This document shows positions 33,101-47,900 of a DNA stretch of 64,000 nt, piece by piece. The notes beneath the pieces are model-generated. The model was not told the DNA's origin and searched no databases. It saw only the letters and a program-made list of their open reading frames with translations. This DNA comes from Haliotis asinina (Eukaryota; Mollusca; Gastropoda; Lepetellida; Haliotidae): contig NC_090281.1 in assembly GCF_037392515.1 (NCBI RefSeq), positions 44,678,645 through 44,742,644 on the forward strand, given 5' to 3'. The first letter of the stretch is position 1. Each line of letters begins with the position of its first letter. The translations under genes and the position numbers were made by a program.

Positions 33101-36100
33101 GGTGTGATGGGTGAGAACTTTAGTCACTTGGCTACACCACTGCCTTCAATGAATGAAGGTCTAAGGTCATCTTTTGCCTTATGATGTCAGGTGTCACTTA
33201 CATCTACAAAAGCTTCCATCAGTATGTTCAGACCTGATGGTACATCCGAGAGGAAGATTTCAGTGATGGGGAAAGGCATGTTGTCATTCATTGTCAGTCA
33301 GGACATAGTAACAACAAAGTGCAATAAGTAAACAATATCAATGTTTCTACAGACATGAAGTGAATCCACTCCAAAAAATATCATTCGCAATCCAGCTAGT
33401 TGCAGCCAAGCAATTAGGTTAGCAATTACATGCTTGTTTGTGCTTCATTGCTACTGAGCAATTTTCTAGTAATATATGGCAGCAGTCTGTACATGGATAC
33501 AAGTAGTCAAGACTGAGAATTTATTTGATAGGGAAAGACAATATTCGAAATGAATACAAACAGAAATAACTAAACTACATGGTTCAGTAATTCTTATTCT
33601 AAAACCACAAACTGTAAAACAAACATCCTCTTCAACTGCCTATCTGCAGGATAAGTTCAATGTTTAGTTGTGCTACCAGCAGTATTCCATACCTCAGGCA
33701 GGAAGTTGTGTCTTTGTATCACCTGGTACAGCATCTCATGTGTCTCGATGGCCGGCCGGATGTCTCCCTTCAGCACCTATAAAACACCCACACTGTATCC
33801 AAGGACAAGTCTAGACTTGTTGTCAAAATTACAATAAATACCATCCCACATAGCAGTGTCATTTATTCAACAGAAAACTTTCAATTCAAGAAATCAGCCA
33901 GCCATCATGATTGGGGACATACAAAAGCAGGAATGTGCCTTAAATACTAAGCGAGTTTAGTTTTACATCTCACTCAGCAATATTCTGGCAATATGGCGAT
34001 GGCTTGTAAAGATTTGAATCTGAACCAGACCACCGAGGGATCAACAGCATGAGCATCAATCTACACACTTGGGATATGTTGACGTGGTAACTGAGTCAGC
34101 GAGCCAGACCACACGATGGGTTAGTAACAAGTAACAAGAATGGGTTACTGAAGTACAGTTCTAGACCAGATCTTCATGGGTGTATATAAAATAGAAGACC
34201 CTGAGTCAACAGTATTTCAGTGACGTGACAATATATCAGTGTTTCTCCGAACATCATTCAGTGGTTGATTGCAAACACATATCTATGATGTCAGGGCACT
34301 GTGGTACATAGGTTATATTGTAAACAAGCTGACTGCCTACATGGTGTAGTGGTTAGAGCATCCGCCAGGAGAGATTGAGGCCGTGGGTTCAAGCCCTAGC
34401 CCAGTCATACCTAAAGACATTCAAATATGGTCCCTGCCTGGTGTTCGGCATTAATGGGTAGAACAAGGGCTGGTGAGTATATTGGGTCTGGGTGGTGTAT
34501 TCAGGTTATAATGTGGCATGGTTTCTCAGTGAGCTAGCACTACGAAACCAACTCAGGTCTAGAATAGTACAAGCAGCCACATGCATGCATATCAAAGTAT
34601 CAGAGAAATACACTCGTCCCTCGCAATAACGCTAGGGTCCATGGACAACACCCACGTTATTAGACACCCGTGTTATTGCTCACATGAATATAGGTTGAGT
34701 GAAAGACTCAGCAACAAGAGCGTATATATACATTGCCTTTGGTACATGCATCTGTGAATGGTTACGAAACTAGCATGTGATGGAGAAAATAAAACTTACA
34801 AAAGTGCTTCTGTGTTTTCTTTTGGTAAGACCGATCTTTAATATGTAAATCTACTAATGTGGTATGATATGGTCAGTAGTTTTACCTGGTGCTGTCAAAC
34901 TGGCGCTGTCATTTTTTCCAAATAAAGGGAAATTTCAGATTGCGCAGTAGACTTTCTTCTATAATGTAACAGTATACATGATTGTTACTAATCGTTCAGA
35001 TATTAAAAGGCATGGGAGTTAGAAGTGAGCAGTCACTTCCTTCTTTTCAGATGCCGATGTCAACTCACCTTCTCGAACACATGGAGAAGCAGTGGCATGC
35101 GAGCAGTTTAGTCAATTAAACATATTGTATCATTTTGTTTACATAAAGAAAGGCAGTGACTGGATGATCCCTTTAAAATCTGGAGAATGTCCACGGTGTG
35201 ACAAGATTGAAGAGAAAACACGAAATGAACACTACATTTATGTGATGGCATGATAAAAATAGAAATATTAATCAAAGTACGTGTACTTTTGTATATTTAC
35301 ATGTATTTACAGGTTCATAGTCCTGCATTTAACAATGCAGAAAGTAAAGTGTTCAATGATGAGATTCTGTTTTTCCGGTTATTGTCCAGATTACACTCCG
35401 GTTGACACTGAGTACACATCCGCCATGTCATTACTCCAATGACAACACACGGCATGTTTGATGTTCAAATTAGTTTTGACAGTTCAAAGGGCTGATCTCA
35501 TTAATTTACTCAAACAACAGATAATCCAGCAGCAGCTACGTGAGGTAGATGTTTAACAATAAAGGATTAAATAATGACCTCAATTATATATAGAGAACAC
35601 GCGGAGATATATTACTAGGTCAATGCATTGCTCTCATTACGCAATGTGTATGAGACATGAACTTTTGGGAGCCTCGGATTACCCCGCGGTTTAACCGAAT
35701 ATGCAGTATCGCAAAGCGCATTATTGCGAGGGATGACTGTATTCTAAAGTATGATTAGAAACTCGATTTCACCGCACCTGTAAACACTCTTTCAAGATGA
35801 ATACACAATGCCATGTAGTAAGCGGTCAGATGTAACATGTTATATGTGGGATTACTATTTCTCAGTAAAGTACAGATACTAGTACTAGTTTAAGGTTGAG
35901 TCCATTTGTGATTTGAATCTAAGGCCTCAGGCATATGTCAGCACACAAAGTCAGACTTCTAACCACGTAGCCACTATGGCTTCCACAAAAATGGAAGTTG
36001 AACCACTGGTAGTGTACACAAAGGCTGTGATCTCAACTATAAATTGTCCCAATTACAATTTTGTACTTCCCTAAAAAGGTGTAATCCCAAATATAACATA

Positions 36101-39100
36101 TGGTACCCTTACATGATAACAAAAGTTTCAATGATGACATGCTGACTCAATGGAATAACTTAAATCTGGATATGATTCCAGACATGTGACGACCTAACGG
36201 ACACATTGCTGAGCTTGTTTAACAAGGCAATCTTACTGGTTCAACAACGGTACCTCCCCTACCTAACTCAGACTTACAACTAGATTACTGCTAAGATCGC
36301 TATGTGGATGGGGACCAGGGCCTGTCATACACTGTACCCACCTGTAGTCCAGGCCAGAAGGCCAGCAGAGCATCCATGAAGTTCCGGGATGCAGCCATTG
36401 GCTTGTGCATATGGACATCAACCAGCAAGGGACCCTGACTCACGTACCTCATCACGGCACTGTAGTGCTGCATGGATAGAGAACACATACAGATGTAGCT
36501 ATAAATGCTAAACATCATCCATATATGGTTAGCTTGTCATGGCACCGTACTGTTGCATGTATACAGAACACTTACAGATGTAGCTATAAACGCTAAACAT
36601 CATCCATAAATGGCTAGCTCGTCATGGCACCGTACTGTTGCATGTATACAGAACACTAACAGATGTAGCTATAAACCCTTAACATTGTCCAGTCCAGCAG
36701 TAGCTACATCAATTAAATCTAAATGAATTTAAACACCAACCACAACAAAAACTCCAACCCAAAGTCTTTTCGAGTTGAATGATTTTTAACCCTAAGATAT
36801 ATTGATATGCATAAGCACAGGATGGTCTCTCAGTGGGAGTGAAATGTTCTAAAAGTAGTCAGGATTCTCACTGGTACACATAGTATAACCGATAAAATTT
36901 ATAATTTTTTTAATTGACAGTAAATTGAAAATCGGATTTTGAGATAGTATCAACACCAGTATCATAAAACCTCTTTTATCTGTAGTACACCAGTTATGAA
37001 TGAAATACAGCTTATCTATAGAATGCCATAAATTATATTTTCACTGCAGCAAAATTGATTGGGAAATGATAAATTGTAATTCTGGACAAAAATATAACAT
37101 GTGTTTTTTTTGAAAAAGTGTATTCAAATCACCAGTAATGAGGAAAGCTATACTGTGTAAAACCATGTTACATAAATATGCTTTGTTGTTGTTTAACCCC
37201 ACCATTTTCCAGCTACACGGCTACGACTGTAAATAATCAAGTCTACGCCACAAGTGAATGTGCAAGTTTAGCTTTACGCCACACTCAGCAATATCCCTGC
37301 TGTATAGAGGCAGTCTGTAAATAATATAGTCTGGATGAGACAATCAAGTGATCAACAGCACGAGCATCAATCCGTGCAACTGAGATACAATGACATGTGT
37401 CAACCAAGTCATTGAGCCTGACCACCTGTTCCCATTAGTCATCTCTCACAACAAGCATGGGTTACTGAAGAAGAATTCTAACCTGGATCATGACGGGTCC
37501 CTAGACCACAAAACCCAGTGACCAAACTAATGAGTATTATTCTTCTCAGTGAGATAGGATGACATGAATCAATCAAGTCAGTGAACCTGACCATCCAATC
37601 CTTTAGGTCACTTCCTAAGACAAGCATGGATTGCTGTAGACCAATTCTAACCTGGATGTTCACTGGAAAAACAAAGGATTTGGATAGTGAGACAGCTCAC
37701 CTTATTGAAACGATCCAGGTAGGTCTCATCCCCGAGCAGAATGTAAGACTTCAACACATACTCATAGTATGAGTCAATGCCAGCACCTACACCACTCTCT
37801 GTTGAGAAGGGAAAACCATATTTTAAACATTCTTTTTCCCAAGTACCAAGTCAAAGTGAGTGAGTGAGTGAGTTTAGTTTTACGTCACACTCAGCAATAT
37901 TCCAGCTATATGGTGACGGTCCGTAAATAATCGAGTCTGGACCAGACGATCCAGTGATCAACAGCATGAGCATCGATCTGCGCAAATGGGAACCAATGAC
38001 AAGTGTCAACCAAGTCAGCGAGCCTGACCACCTGATCTCATGAATCGCCTCTTACGACAAGTATAGTAAATAATTATAACTACCAGGGGTTTCATTTTCA
38101 ATAGAGTGAGTGACTTAGTTGAGTTTTACGCCACACTCAGCAATATTCCAGCTATATGGCGGCGGTCTGTAAAATAATCGAGTCTGGACCAGACAATCCA
38201 GTGATCAACAACATGAGCATCGATCTGCGCAATTGGGAACCGATGACATGTGTCAACCAAGTCAGCAAGCCTGACCATCCGATCCCATTAGTCGCCTCTT
38301 ACGACAAACATAGTCGCCTGTTATGGCAATGGCGTAAATATTGTTTTGAGACAAAATGTACTTTGTTTGGAAGTCATGATGATGTATCCATTACACTGAC
38401 CTCGGCGGATCCAATCTCCATTGTGTATGTTTATAACCAACCCCATAAGATCACTTGTTCGATGGCGCTGTTTCCACAAATAGTCCATTGCTTTTCGGGC
38501 CTTATCCTGCATCCACAAAAATAAGACTGATGATAATATTGTTTATAACAAAACATCTTCAAAAACATATATATATAATTCAGCGCTGATAAGGCTAAAG
38601 TACTTGTATTTTGGGTCTTAAAAATTAAGATGTTTGTATTACATGTAAACACTGATGGGACGTCCTCCATGATCTTACAGGATGATACATAGTTTCTTCA
38701 TCCTCATTGCTCTGTCCCCTCCCACCTTTCCTGTCCTCTCCAACCTGGCCTGTCCCCTCCCACCTGGCCTGTCCCCTCCTGCCAGGCCTGTCCCCTCCCG
38801 CCTGGCCTGACCTATATGGCCTGTCCCCTCAACCTGGTCCATTCCCTATCATCTGCCCTGTCCCCTGCCATCCCTTCCCATCTGGCCTGTCCTTTCCTAT
38901 ATGGCCTCTTTCCCGTGTCATCCCGCCTGCCCCTGCTGTCCCATCCTATCTGGACTGTGCCTTCCTATATCACCTGTCCCCTCCCATCTGGTGAGACTGG
39001 CCAGATCTGTGGGGATGACAAGGCAATGTCTCACCTGTTCCTAGTCACTGTCCTTTGTCCCAACCGCTGATCCGTGTCCCAGCCCCTGCCCATGGCCCTA

Positions 39101-41879
39101 GATCCTTGTCCCACCACTAACCATTGTTCCTGCCCAACAGCCATCATCCCTGCATCTTAGTCTACCCTCTGGCCTTGATTGTCCCTGCCCTGAACCTCAC
39201 GACAGTCCCATCTCCCCAGTCCTTTCCCACGGGCATTTGATGTCTCAAAGGTAGCCTGTTCACGGGTAAAATGATTTCCCACCTCATATATACGTTCTCC
39301 GGTTAGACGACTGAGAGCAGCAAACTCCAACAGCATAGTGCCAGCACAAGCAGTACACGTGTCCTTGTGCTGGGACAGAATGTTCCCTTCCATTCCACGC
39401 AAAAGGTTTACCTGGAACACATGTCACAGTACATAAGAGAAATGCCTGTGTCGCTAGAGTATTCAATGCCTATGTACGAACTCTGGGGGTTTCAATGCCT
39501 GTGTACCTACCCTGGTGTATTCAATTTCTGTGTACCTACCCTGGTGTGTTTGATGCCTGTGTACCAACCCTGGGGTTATTCAATGCCTGTGTACCTACCC
39601 TAGTGTATTTAATGCCTGTGTGCCTACCCTGGTGTATTCCATTCCTGTGTACCTAGACTGGTGTATTCAATGCCTGTGTACCTACCCTGGTGTATTCAAT
39701 GCCTGTGTACCAACCCGGGGGGTATTAAATGCCTGGAGGTATTCCATTTCTGCATACCTACCCTGGGGTATGGAATGCCAGTGGTGGTATTGAAGGCAGG
39801 CAGCAAACGATCGCCGACTTCCTTGGCCATCTCTAGGAGCTCACTGTTGTACCACAACAAGGCCTTTCCCTTCTTCATGAGGTAGGAGGCCACAACATGT
39901 CCACCAAGTAGCCCTCTGGAACAAAAGTATGATGGAATGATTCATCAAATCTTTTTCTGAAGAAGGAAGGGTCAGTGACATTGACATGCTATCTTCAGAA
40001 ATCTTGGTCCGATGATCCAGGGAGGTAATAGTAATACACCAGTCATACAGCTTACGGATAGGTAACCTGTTTGTATTAGTCTCTTTCAGCTGATCCACAG
40101 CTGATTCATTAATGTTCATACACTTACAGTTACATATATTATTAGTATTAGCATTGTCTGTTATACTAACAGCTCATACTAACAAGACGAATGTTCGGCA
40201 AAGGACTCTCAAGGCTCTTTTCATGCAAACACATCAAAGAAACAAATATCAATATCTTACTCAATTAAATCATCTGAAACATTTGAGTAGAAAACTGTAA
40301 AAGTTCCAATTCCTGAAATTCACATGTATGATGCAGAAACTACTGAATAATCTGCTAGATGATTGGGTTCTGCTTAGAGACTCCTTTTTCCAGTGCAGTC
40401 ATGACATAATTATTTTCCGGAAGCACTATAAAAACAAGTTCACACCATATTTTCAAAAAACGGGTTCAGAGATAAATTAATTGTGTGTGCATGTGTGGGT
40501 GTTTGTAAAACTGGAAGCTAAAGATGATAATTTCCCACCCTTCCTGGAACAAAATATTGCTTTAAAAACAATCTCTCTCCCAGGAAATTTCATCATGATC
40601 AGATTATAACCATGTCCCACACCTAAACGTCTCAAATTATGACCATGAAGTGGGTGTTTCCACACTGTAACCATGATTTTACATTGCCCTGACAGTACAC
40701 CATTTCCTCATCCAAAGATCACATCCTGTTTTAGCATCCCGATCTTGAAGGTGTGCCAGCCTCATCATACCTGTCACATCATTAACTATTAACTACAGTC
40801 TCTCAGGTCAGACCACTTTCTCACACTTCTTGGCTTAAATATGTAATGGCTTAAATATATAATGCATCAACTCTAGACGGTTCAGCATGGTAAAAAATAT
40901 ATTAAAAATAGACTATTGTATTTTACTTTATAGAATTTATATATGTTAGGTGTTTGCATCCCTTAAGTCTTGCCAGTCTTCAAGTATAAGCTTCCACATT
41001 TTACATTCTTGTGTTGGCAACACAAGATTTGGAATCAGTGTAAGAAAGAAGAGTATTGTTGTTTACAGTGGACTGTTCTGTTTAATACTAAACACTACAG
41101 CATCAGGTCATTATAAATAGGCACTCCCAAGGTGATGGAAGATCTATCAATATTTAACAATGGCTTAGAATAATCAGTTCAATGGCCCAACCCCTAAGTC
41201 AGCTCACAAAAAGTAACATGCTTCACTCCAATACAATTAGACATAATTCAATTTAGACTCAGATAATTCTTCAAGAGAATTGAAAGTGAGTTTCTGCCTA
41301 TCATAATGATCAGTTCATAGGTATAAGTGTAGAATCTTCATTTTAGTGTCAGAGAGCATGGTCAGGTTGAAAACATAAAATTTGTACTGATAAAATAATC
41401 CACAGACAATGGAAATTTGACAGCCCTGTGCTGCTGTGATCTATCCTGGTATCTCTGGCTTTGCCTGATGATGAAATCTAATAGGATCTGGTGTGAAATG
41501 GTCTTCGAAATTATCAAAAATGATTTTGCGCCTAAACATTCTTATATCTTTAACACAATAAACCATGGTCAAAGTAATACATAAGTATTAAACAGGAAAT
41601 GTCTTTATCATTTTCAAACATCCATCCCAAAGCGGTTCATTTTGCACATGATGTACTTGCATCAATAGCAACAGGGACATTGTGTGATGCGGAATGAATA
41701 ACAAAGGCTTACCCGAGAACCCGGATGTTGGTTTCGAACACTGAGACAACAACATCAGCATCAAAGCGAGAATCTTGAATAACTAGTCTGACAGCCTGCT
41801 CAAACTCCTCTATCTTGCCAAGTACCTGAAGAACAGAAACAGTAGATGACCTGTACATGGGCCATTAGAGGACCTGTAC

Positions 41880-41955
<76 letters not shown>

Positions 41956-44900
41956 CTTGAGTTACGTGATTATGAAGGACATTCCAATTGGTTATTTATA
42001 AAACCTGAGAATACCCAAACTTGTGATATAATCCATGCTTATCGTAAAGGTAATTAAAGGGATCAGATGGTCAGGCTTATTGACTTAGTTGATACATGTC
42101 GTCAGTTCAAAATGGCATATATTGGTGCTCATGATGTTGACCACTGAATTGCCTGGTGCAGAACTGATTATTTATGGACTGGCACCATATAGCTGGAATA
42201 TTGCTGAGTGTGGCTCTAAACATAAACCAGCCAACCAGCCTTATGATACTGCTGCAACCAAAGCGTTCACGTGGACCCCATGTATTGAAGCCTTGTACAT
42301 GTACACACAATTAACGTGGCCAAGAGTACTCACCGCCAAAGTGTCCAGACTGTCAATGAGGGTTAGGGTGAAACTGAAGAAAGAAAGACAAGTATAGTTT
42401 AATGATGTATAGAGATCGCAAATATCATTTACATACCTACTGATCACATAATAAAGACACACTTATACAAACATGACGTACCACATCGATGATGTAAAGA
42501 TGACATCATGTTTTAGGGTCTCAGTGAAATGAGACAATGGGGACATCAATGTCCCCTGTTTCTTCATTTAATTCAGTGGCTGTGCCCATCTTTGATTAAC
42601 TAGCTCATACAAGTCCATTTCTTGTCTAATGGCAATGCAGGACTTTTCCTGTGCCATTCACAAACATTCTGAGCTCTAAATCCTACTTCCTCAGAGACGC
42701 CAACACCAAAGTGTTGCAAATAGTAGTTTCAATGTTTAAAATTAGTAGTTTGACCATAAAATTAGTAGTCAACAAAATACACAAAATCATGATGGATTCT
42801 GTGAAAAAATAAATGACATTGCGGCCACGTGGTAAAATTATTTCTGCAGGAACTAAATGTGTCAAATTGCAAAGGTATTGAAATCAGCTTCGCTAAAATT
42901 ATGTTTCTTACTTGCAATCATTCCAGTTCAAATATGTCACTACATATAATGAATGGAAGGTAATGTGAAATCCGAAAATGTATTTCATTGTTGAAAATAT
43001 ACGTTTTTATCTATGTATCCGAAATTTTAAAGCATTTTATTCAAATTTCATAGGATTTCTAGTGTAATCATATTGGCGTAGTTTGAAGTTAAAATTCGTA
43101 GAGGTTGGCATCTCTGCTTCCTATGCTTGAAAATGCTTGAGACTATATGGATAGACATGATAAAGATATGATCACACTAACTACATGTCAGGCACCACTG
43201 AGGTGTACTTACTTGCCAAGGGAGTCATCAATGTCGCCCCTGCTGGGCTGGGTTCCCCGATATCGGCCTTTACAACTCAGGGGCATCAATTCATCTCCAG
43301 GGTAAGCATGGTTCTGTAACAGGAATCATCATCATCATCATAATCATCATCATCATCAACACCATCACCATCATCATCCACAAATTAACCTCACACGGAC
43401 CTAAAGACATGAGAAGCTTCAGGTTTCCCTCCTCCTCCCCCAAATCTTCACCTAGGGCTGCACCATAAATTTGCATCACCATCATAGTATTGCCTGCATT
43501 TTAAGCCACACATGTAAGTTTGTTGCACTCTACTGTGTCTACTGTGGGAATACCAGTCATCATGCATTCAGAATATTGTACCAAAATGATGTTCAGCCTA
43601 ACCAAAACCAACCAATGGCAGCCAACATGAATGAGTTACTTGTAATGCTTCTTTAGATAGTATTCAAGTTATATGATGGCAAGTCAACAAAGGCCTAATG
43701 TGATGTCTGTCAAATGTCTACCAGTTCAGGAAAACGACAGGGTTTGGTGCCAACAAACCTGGAACATTATGTGAGGCATCTGGGATTAAAATTTTTGCTG
43801 AAACTAAGTGCGATTCAATCAAATTTTAATGCAACAAATGTCATATTTGGGATTTCACTTTCTTAGTAAAGTACAAATTCTAGTACTTTTTTCGGTTGAG
43901 TCCCATCCGGGATTCGAACCCGCACTCTCTGAATCAGGCACCTAATCGCCAGCACACAAAGTCAGCCGCCTAGCCCGCTCAGCCACTGCGCCTCCTCAAA
44001 TATGAAATCCCAAATATGACATTTGTTGCATTTGACCACTTTCTAAATGGCATCGTGTAATCACAAATTTTAATGGTAATCATGGTAACAAACCCTATGC
44101 ATGCATTCTATATTTCAAACACAGAATGAATAAGATAAGTATTTTGGTTTTCAATAATGTATGTCAGCAAAGTGACAATTTGCGCATTAGTATGCCAGTG
44201 AAAAATAGTAAGGTGCAGGTGAAAGATGACTCCACTTGCATTGTATACCTTCTGAATGCATGAATGTCTACATTCTCTATTGAATACACCACTCAAGTAC
44301 AGTATACAGACTCCAAGCTGGCCTGTTCATCTACTCAAAACAAGTCCCAGACACAGAAACTACAAATAGCTTATTTTTATGTCCTTTCGTACTACACATC
44401 TGGCAACAGAACTGTTGACTTTAAAGCCAACAGGTAACAAAAGTGGTCAACCATGATAAATGTCATGTCATTCAGTCAAGGGAAGTTTGTAGAATCCAAG
44501 CTCGGAATTCTCTAAATGTTTGTAGCCCTGTAAAGTTCTTAAACCTATTCTCAATACATTGGTCATGATCAAACTATGAATCTGATGGATTCGAACGTTT
44601 CAAGAATAAGGGCCCAGACTTATACATTAATGTCTGCACTGTTTCACATCAAAAGTCTATCACTTTAAATGGTATTTCAGTTTCATTATGGTATGTTGCT
44701 CTAAAATGCTTGATCTTAGGGACATCAGTTTGAAAAATCTTGAAGCAGTTACTGTAATTCAGACAGAGTTTAATTCATGAATTTGTGATAACACGCTTAA
44801 ATCCTGGCAGTGTGTGGTCTTGAGAAGTAAAGCAATGTTGGTCACAAAGAGTCCTTGGATTGGCAGCCATGTTTGGCAGCTTCACTCCTGTGAGTTTCTA

Positions 44901-47900
44901 GGACTTCAGTCCTGCACACAATGAAGCACATGCAACACATATAGTTTCACCTCACTCAACTGAGTTTGTTCATAAATCATTGATTACTTCTGATAACCCG
45001 ACTGTGAATGGGGACTGTTAACCTTCTCTAGTGCCTCATGCGCAGTTGGGGTAGTCATGCTCACTGATCCAATGATGGGGGTAATAATGACTGATGTATT
45101 TCATGTTACATAGTCTATGTTACAGTATTTTACATTATAGTTTATCTCAAAGTCACTAGCCGTGTTACGTTTGTTACTAAAATAATAATGTTAGACATTG
45201 TTGTAAGAATAATGGAGAACATTGAGATGGACACGCCCACTTGAGAACTGTTCCAGTGAGATCCCATGGTTCAGCGGTTACAGATATTAGGCGCTCTGGG
45301 CTCTCAGATGTGGGAGAAGGTTTGGCAGGAAAATTAGGTGATGTAGGTATACTTCATGCACAATGATCCACTGACTGGGGTAAAAATGTCACCAATTTCA
45401 GCATACACCTTGTGAATGGATATATATACACACAACATAAGTACACAGAGTATTATTATAATAATAGTAGGGCTGCAACGAATACACTATGGCGTGAATA
45501 TGATGCATATTATGAATGTTGGGTAACGAATATGAATAGTTACACATAAGTACAACATTATAGTTAGGTGATTGATGCACAATATGGATGGCCCATGTTA
45601 ACAGTGTTAATTTATCACAGCAATAACCAGTGCCACTCAGATTGGGTATGCAGCAGTTATAGTCTACAGTACCATGTACAGCCTTTGCAAACTAACATGA
45701 CATGCACTACTGCAAGGCTAGTACACATTCTATTACTGCACATCTCACTTTGAAAAAGGACACAAGGGTTCACCTAAAACACACGTCCATGAAAAAATTG
45801 TGAATATTCATTAACATGATTAATAGTCGGTTCTGGTGACCAAGAATAACGAAATGAATTCATAAAGAGCTATGGTTTGATTCACTGAAAATGTGAGAGA
45901 ATCATAACAGTCTTAATTATTAGAATCTTATTCCACTGTGGACACATGCACATATTTGTAATCTCAGGCCAACTTATTATTCAACATTTTTGTGGCATGT
46001 AAATATGTTCTAAACTACAATCTCTAACGGTCTTTTATATTTCCTGTTGCACTTCTTTTAACTAAGGTGTCATGACAGCTGAAACATACATTTGTGATAT
46101 ATGTTCCGATAAATACTCTCTACTGCTAATCATGGTATTCTTAAAAAATTTAACTAAATTGTGAATTTGGTTGTGAGCAGTAAGAAAGTCAAAATAGAAA
46201 AACTCCAATTTCATCTTCCTATAACTATTTTATAGTTATAGGAAGATGAAATTGGAGTTTTTCATCTTCCTATGGACATAAAATTTAATGAAAAATCATG
46301 GGCTCTTATTAAATCATGTTCCAAGAGTAGTAATTTCTTGAACAAGGAAGTGCCAAGACTAAGACACATTCACTGTGATTCAGCTAAACTGCTTCATCAT
46401 TATTACAGCCACTGGCAGATCAGACAGCATTTACGGCTTGCTTTCAAGAAACCTTTAATTACTTACAAGTCATCTGCAAGTGCAACATGAGATGCAGTAG
46501 AAGGTAATTGAGGCACTGATGCTAAGTGCTGGGCACATCAATGAAACTGATATTTTATTTATGTTCCAGCCTTGTGTGGCTGTGTATGTCTATCGAACAG
46601 GGACTATTAGGTATGAATGTTCATTTTGATTACCGAATCCAGTCTGTGCGGGAGTCTACCACACAAAATGATATGTTCAAATTTTGAAACAAGTGTTATA
46701 TTTGCTATTACACTTTCTAACAAAAAGTACATACTGCTAAGTACATAGAAAAGAACTAGTATTTGTACTTTACTCACAAACTGGAAATGCAAATATAAAA
46801 ATTTGTCTCAACTCGAAAGACATTTGTTCTGTCAATTCCACCAGTGATGCTACTAATTCTTAGCCAAGTAAAGCTCCTATAAACTATGCAATGTTTGCGG
46901 TGTAGTTTATCGGGGCACATCATAATCAAAACATCAGACAAACATTTAACAAACCATCATAAAAATATTGACACAGTTCACTATTTGTTACTAGGCAACA
47001 GTGCAAAAAGAGGGACAGCCAGGTGTGCAAGAAAGGATGGAAATGTCACAGCACCATTTAATGAATGAATCATTAACTCTGTTTAAACTAGTGCACATGC
47101 TTCTCAGGTTATTTCTTATTGAGTTGCAAGAAATGGCTTAATGTCTGACTGTATAAATAATGAATATGATAATATGAATATAGTCCCTTTGTTATAAATG
47201 TTGTTCACCATATTTATCATCTAAATATATTAGTGACGACATAAATATTAAACATCCTCTTTGTTTGATGGAGTGAGTGAGTAAGTGGGTGAATGAATTT
47301 AGCTTAATCAATGCTCAGCAATATTCCAGCTATATGGACCAGACAATCAAGTGATCAAAAGCATAAGCGTCAATCTATACAAATGAAACTGGCTGGTTTC
47401 TTTGTACCACAGAGAATCAGATACACGTTCAGGTTCAGTACTGATGCAATAACTCAACTATACTACATTGTGTACTGACATTGATCTTCAGAGCTAATTT
47501 GACAAAGTCTGCCTCACCCTCAACAGCTGTTGCCACTCTAACAACTAATACCAGGACATTTACAACACATACTTATATCTTGCCAATTACTAACACCAAG
47601 TGAGGGTGCTGACTACATATTTATAACCAGACAGTATTGCAGTGTTTTAATGCATTTACACTGACTATATCTGAACATAAGTATATATGTAAGTACACTT
47701 GTGTTTGTATGCAGTTACATGAAATAAACTTATGAATGGTTTAATATAGCTTGGTTGGTGTTTTCACATACATTCAGAGTTCTCTTCAAATCAATATATC
47801 GAATAAAGAGACAGACAGAGCGCAGGTGTGTGCGTTCATGCGTTCATGCGTTTATGCATGCACATCCAGAAATAGTTTAGTGCAAGGGAAGTTCAGAGAG

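Noticed and set aside
38707..39070. Pro/Leu-rich + frames
   Set aside because: Pyrimidine-rich degenerate repeat in EDEM3 intron 7; no independent support.
43878..44000. Genuine tRNA-Leu/Ser gene on the - strand
   Set aside because: A- and B-boxes are present, but I could not build a paired acceptor stem, and related degenerate copies at 35831 and 54515 show it is a dispersed SINE.
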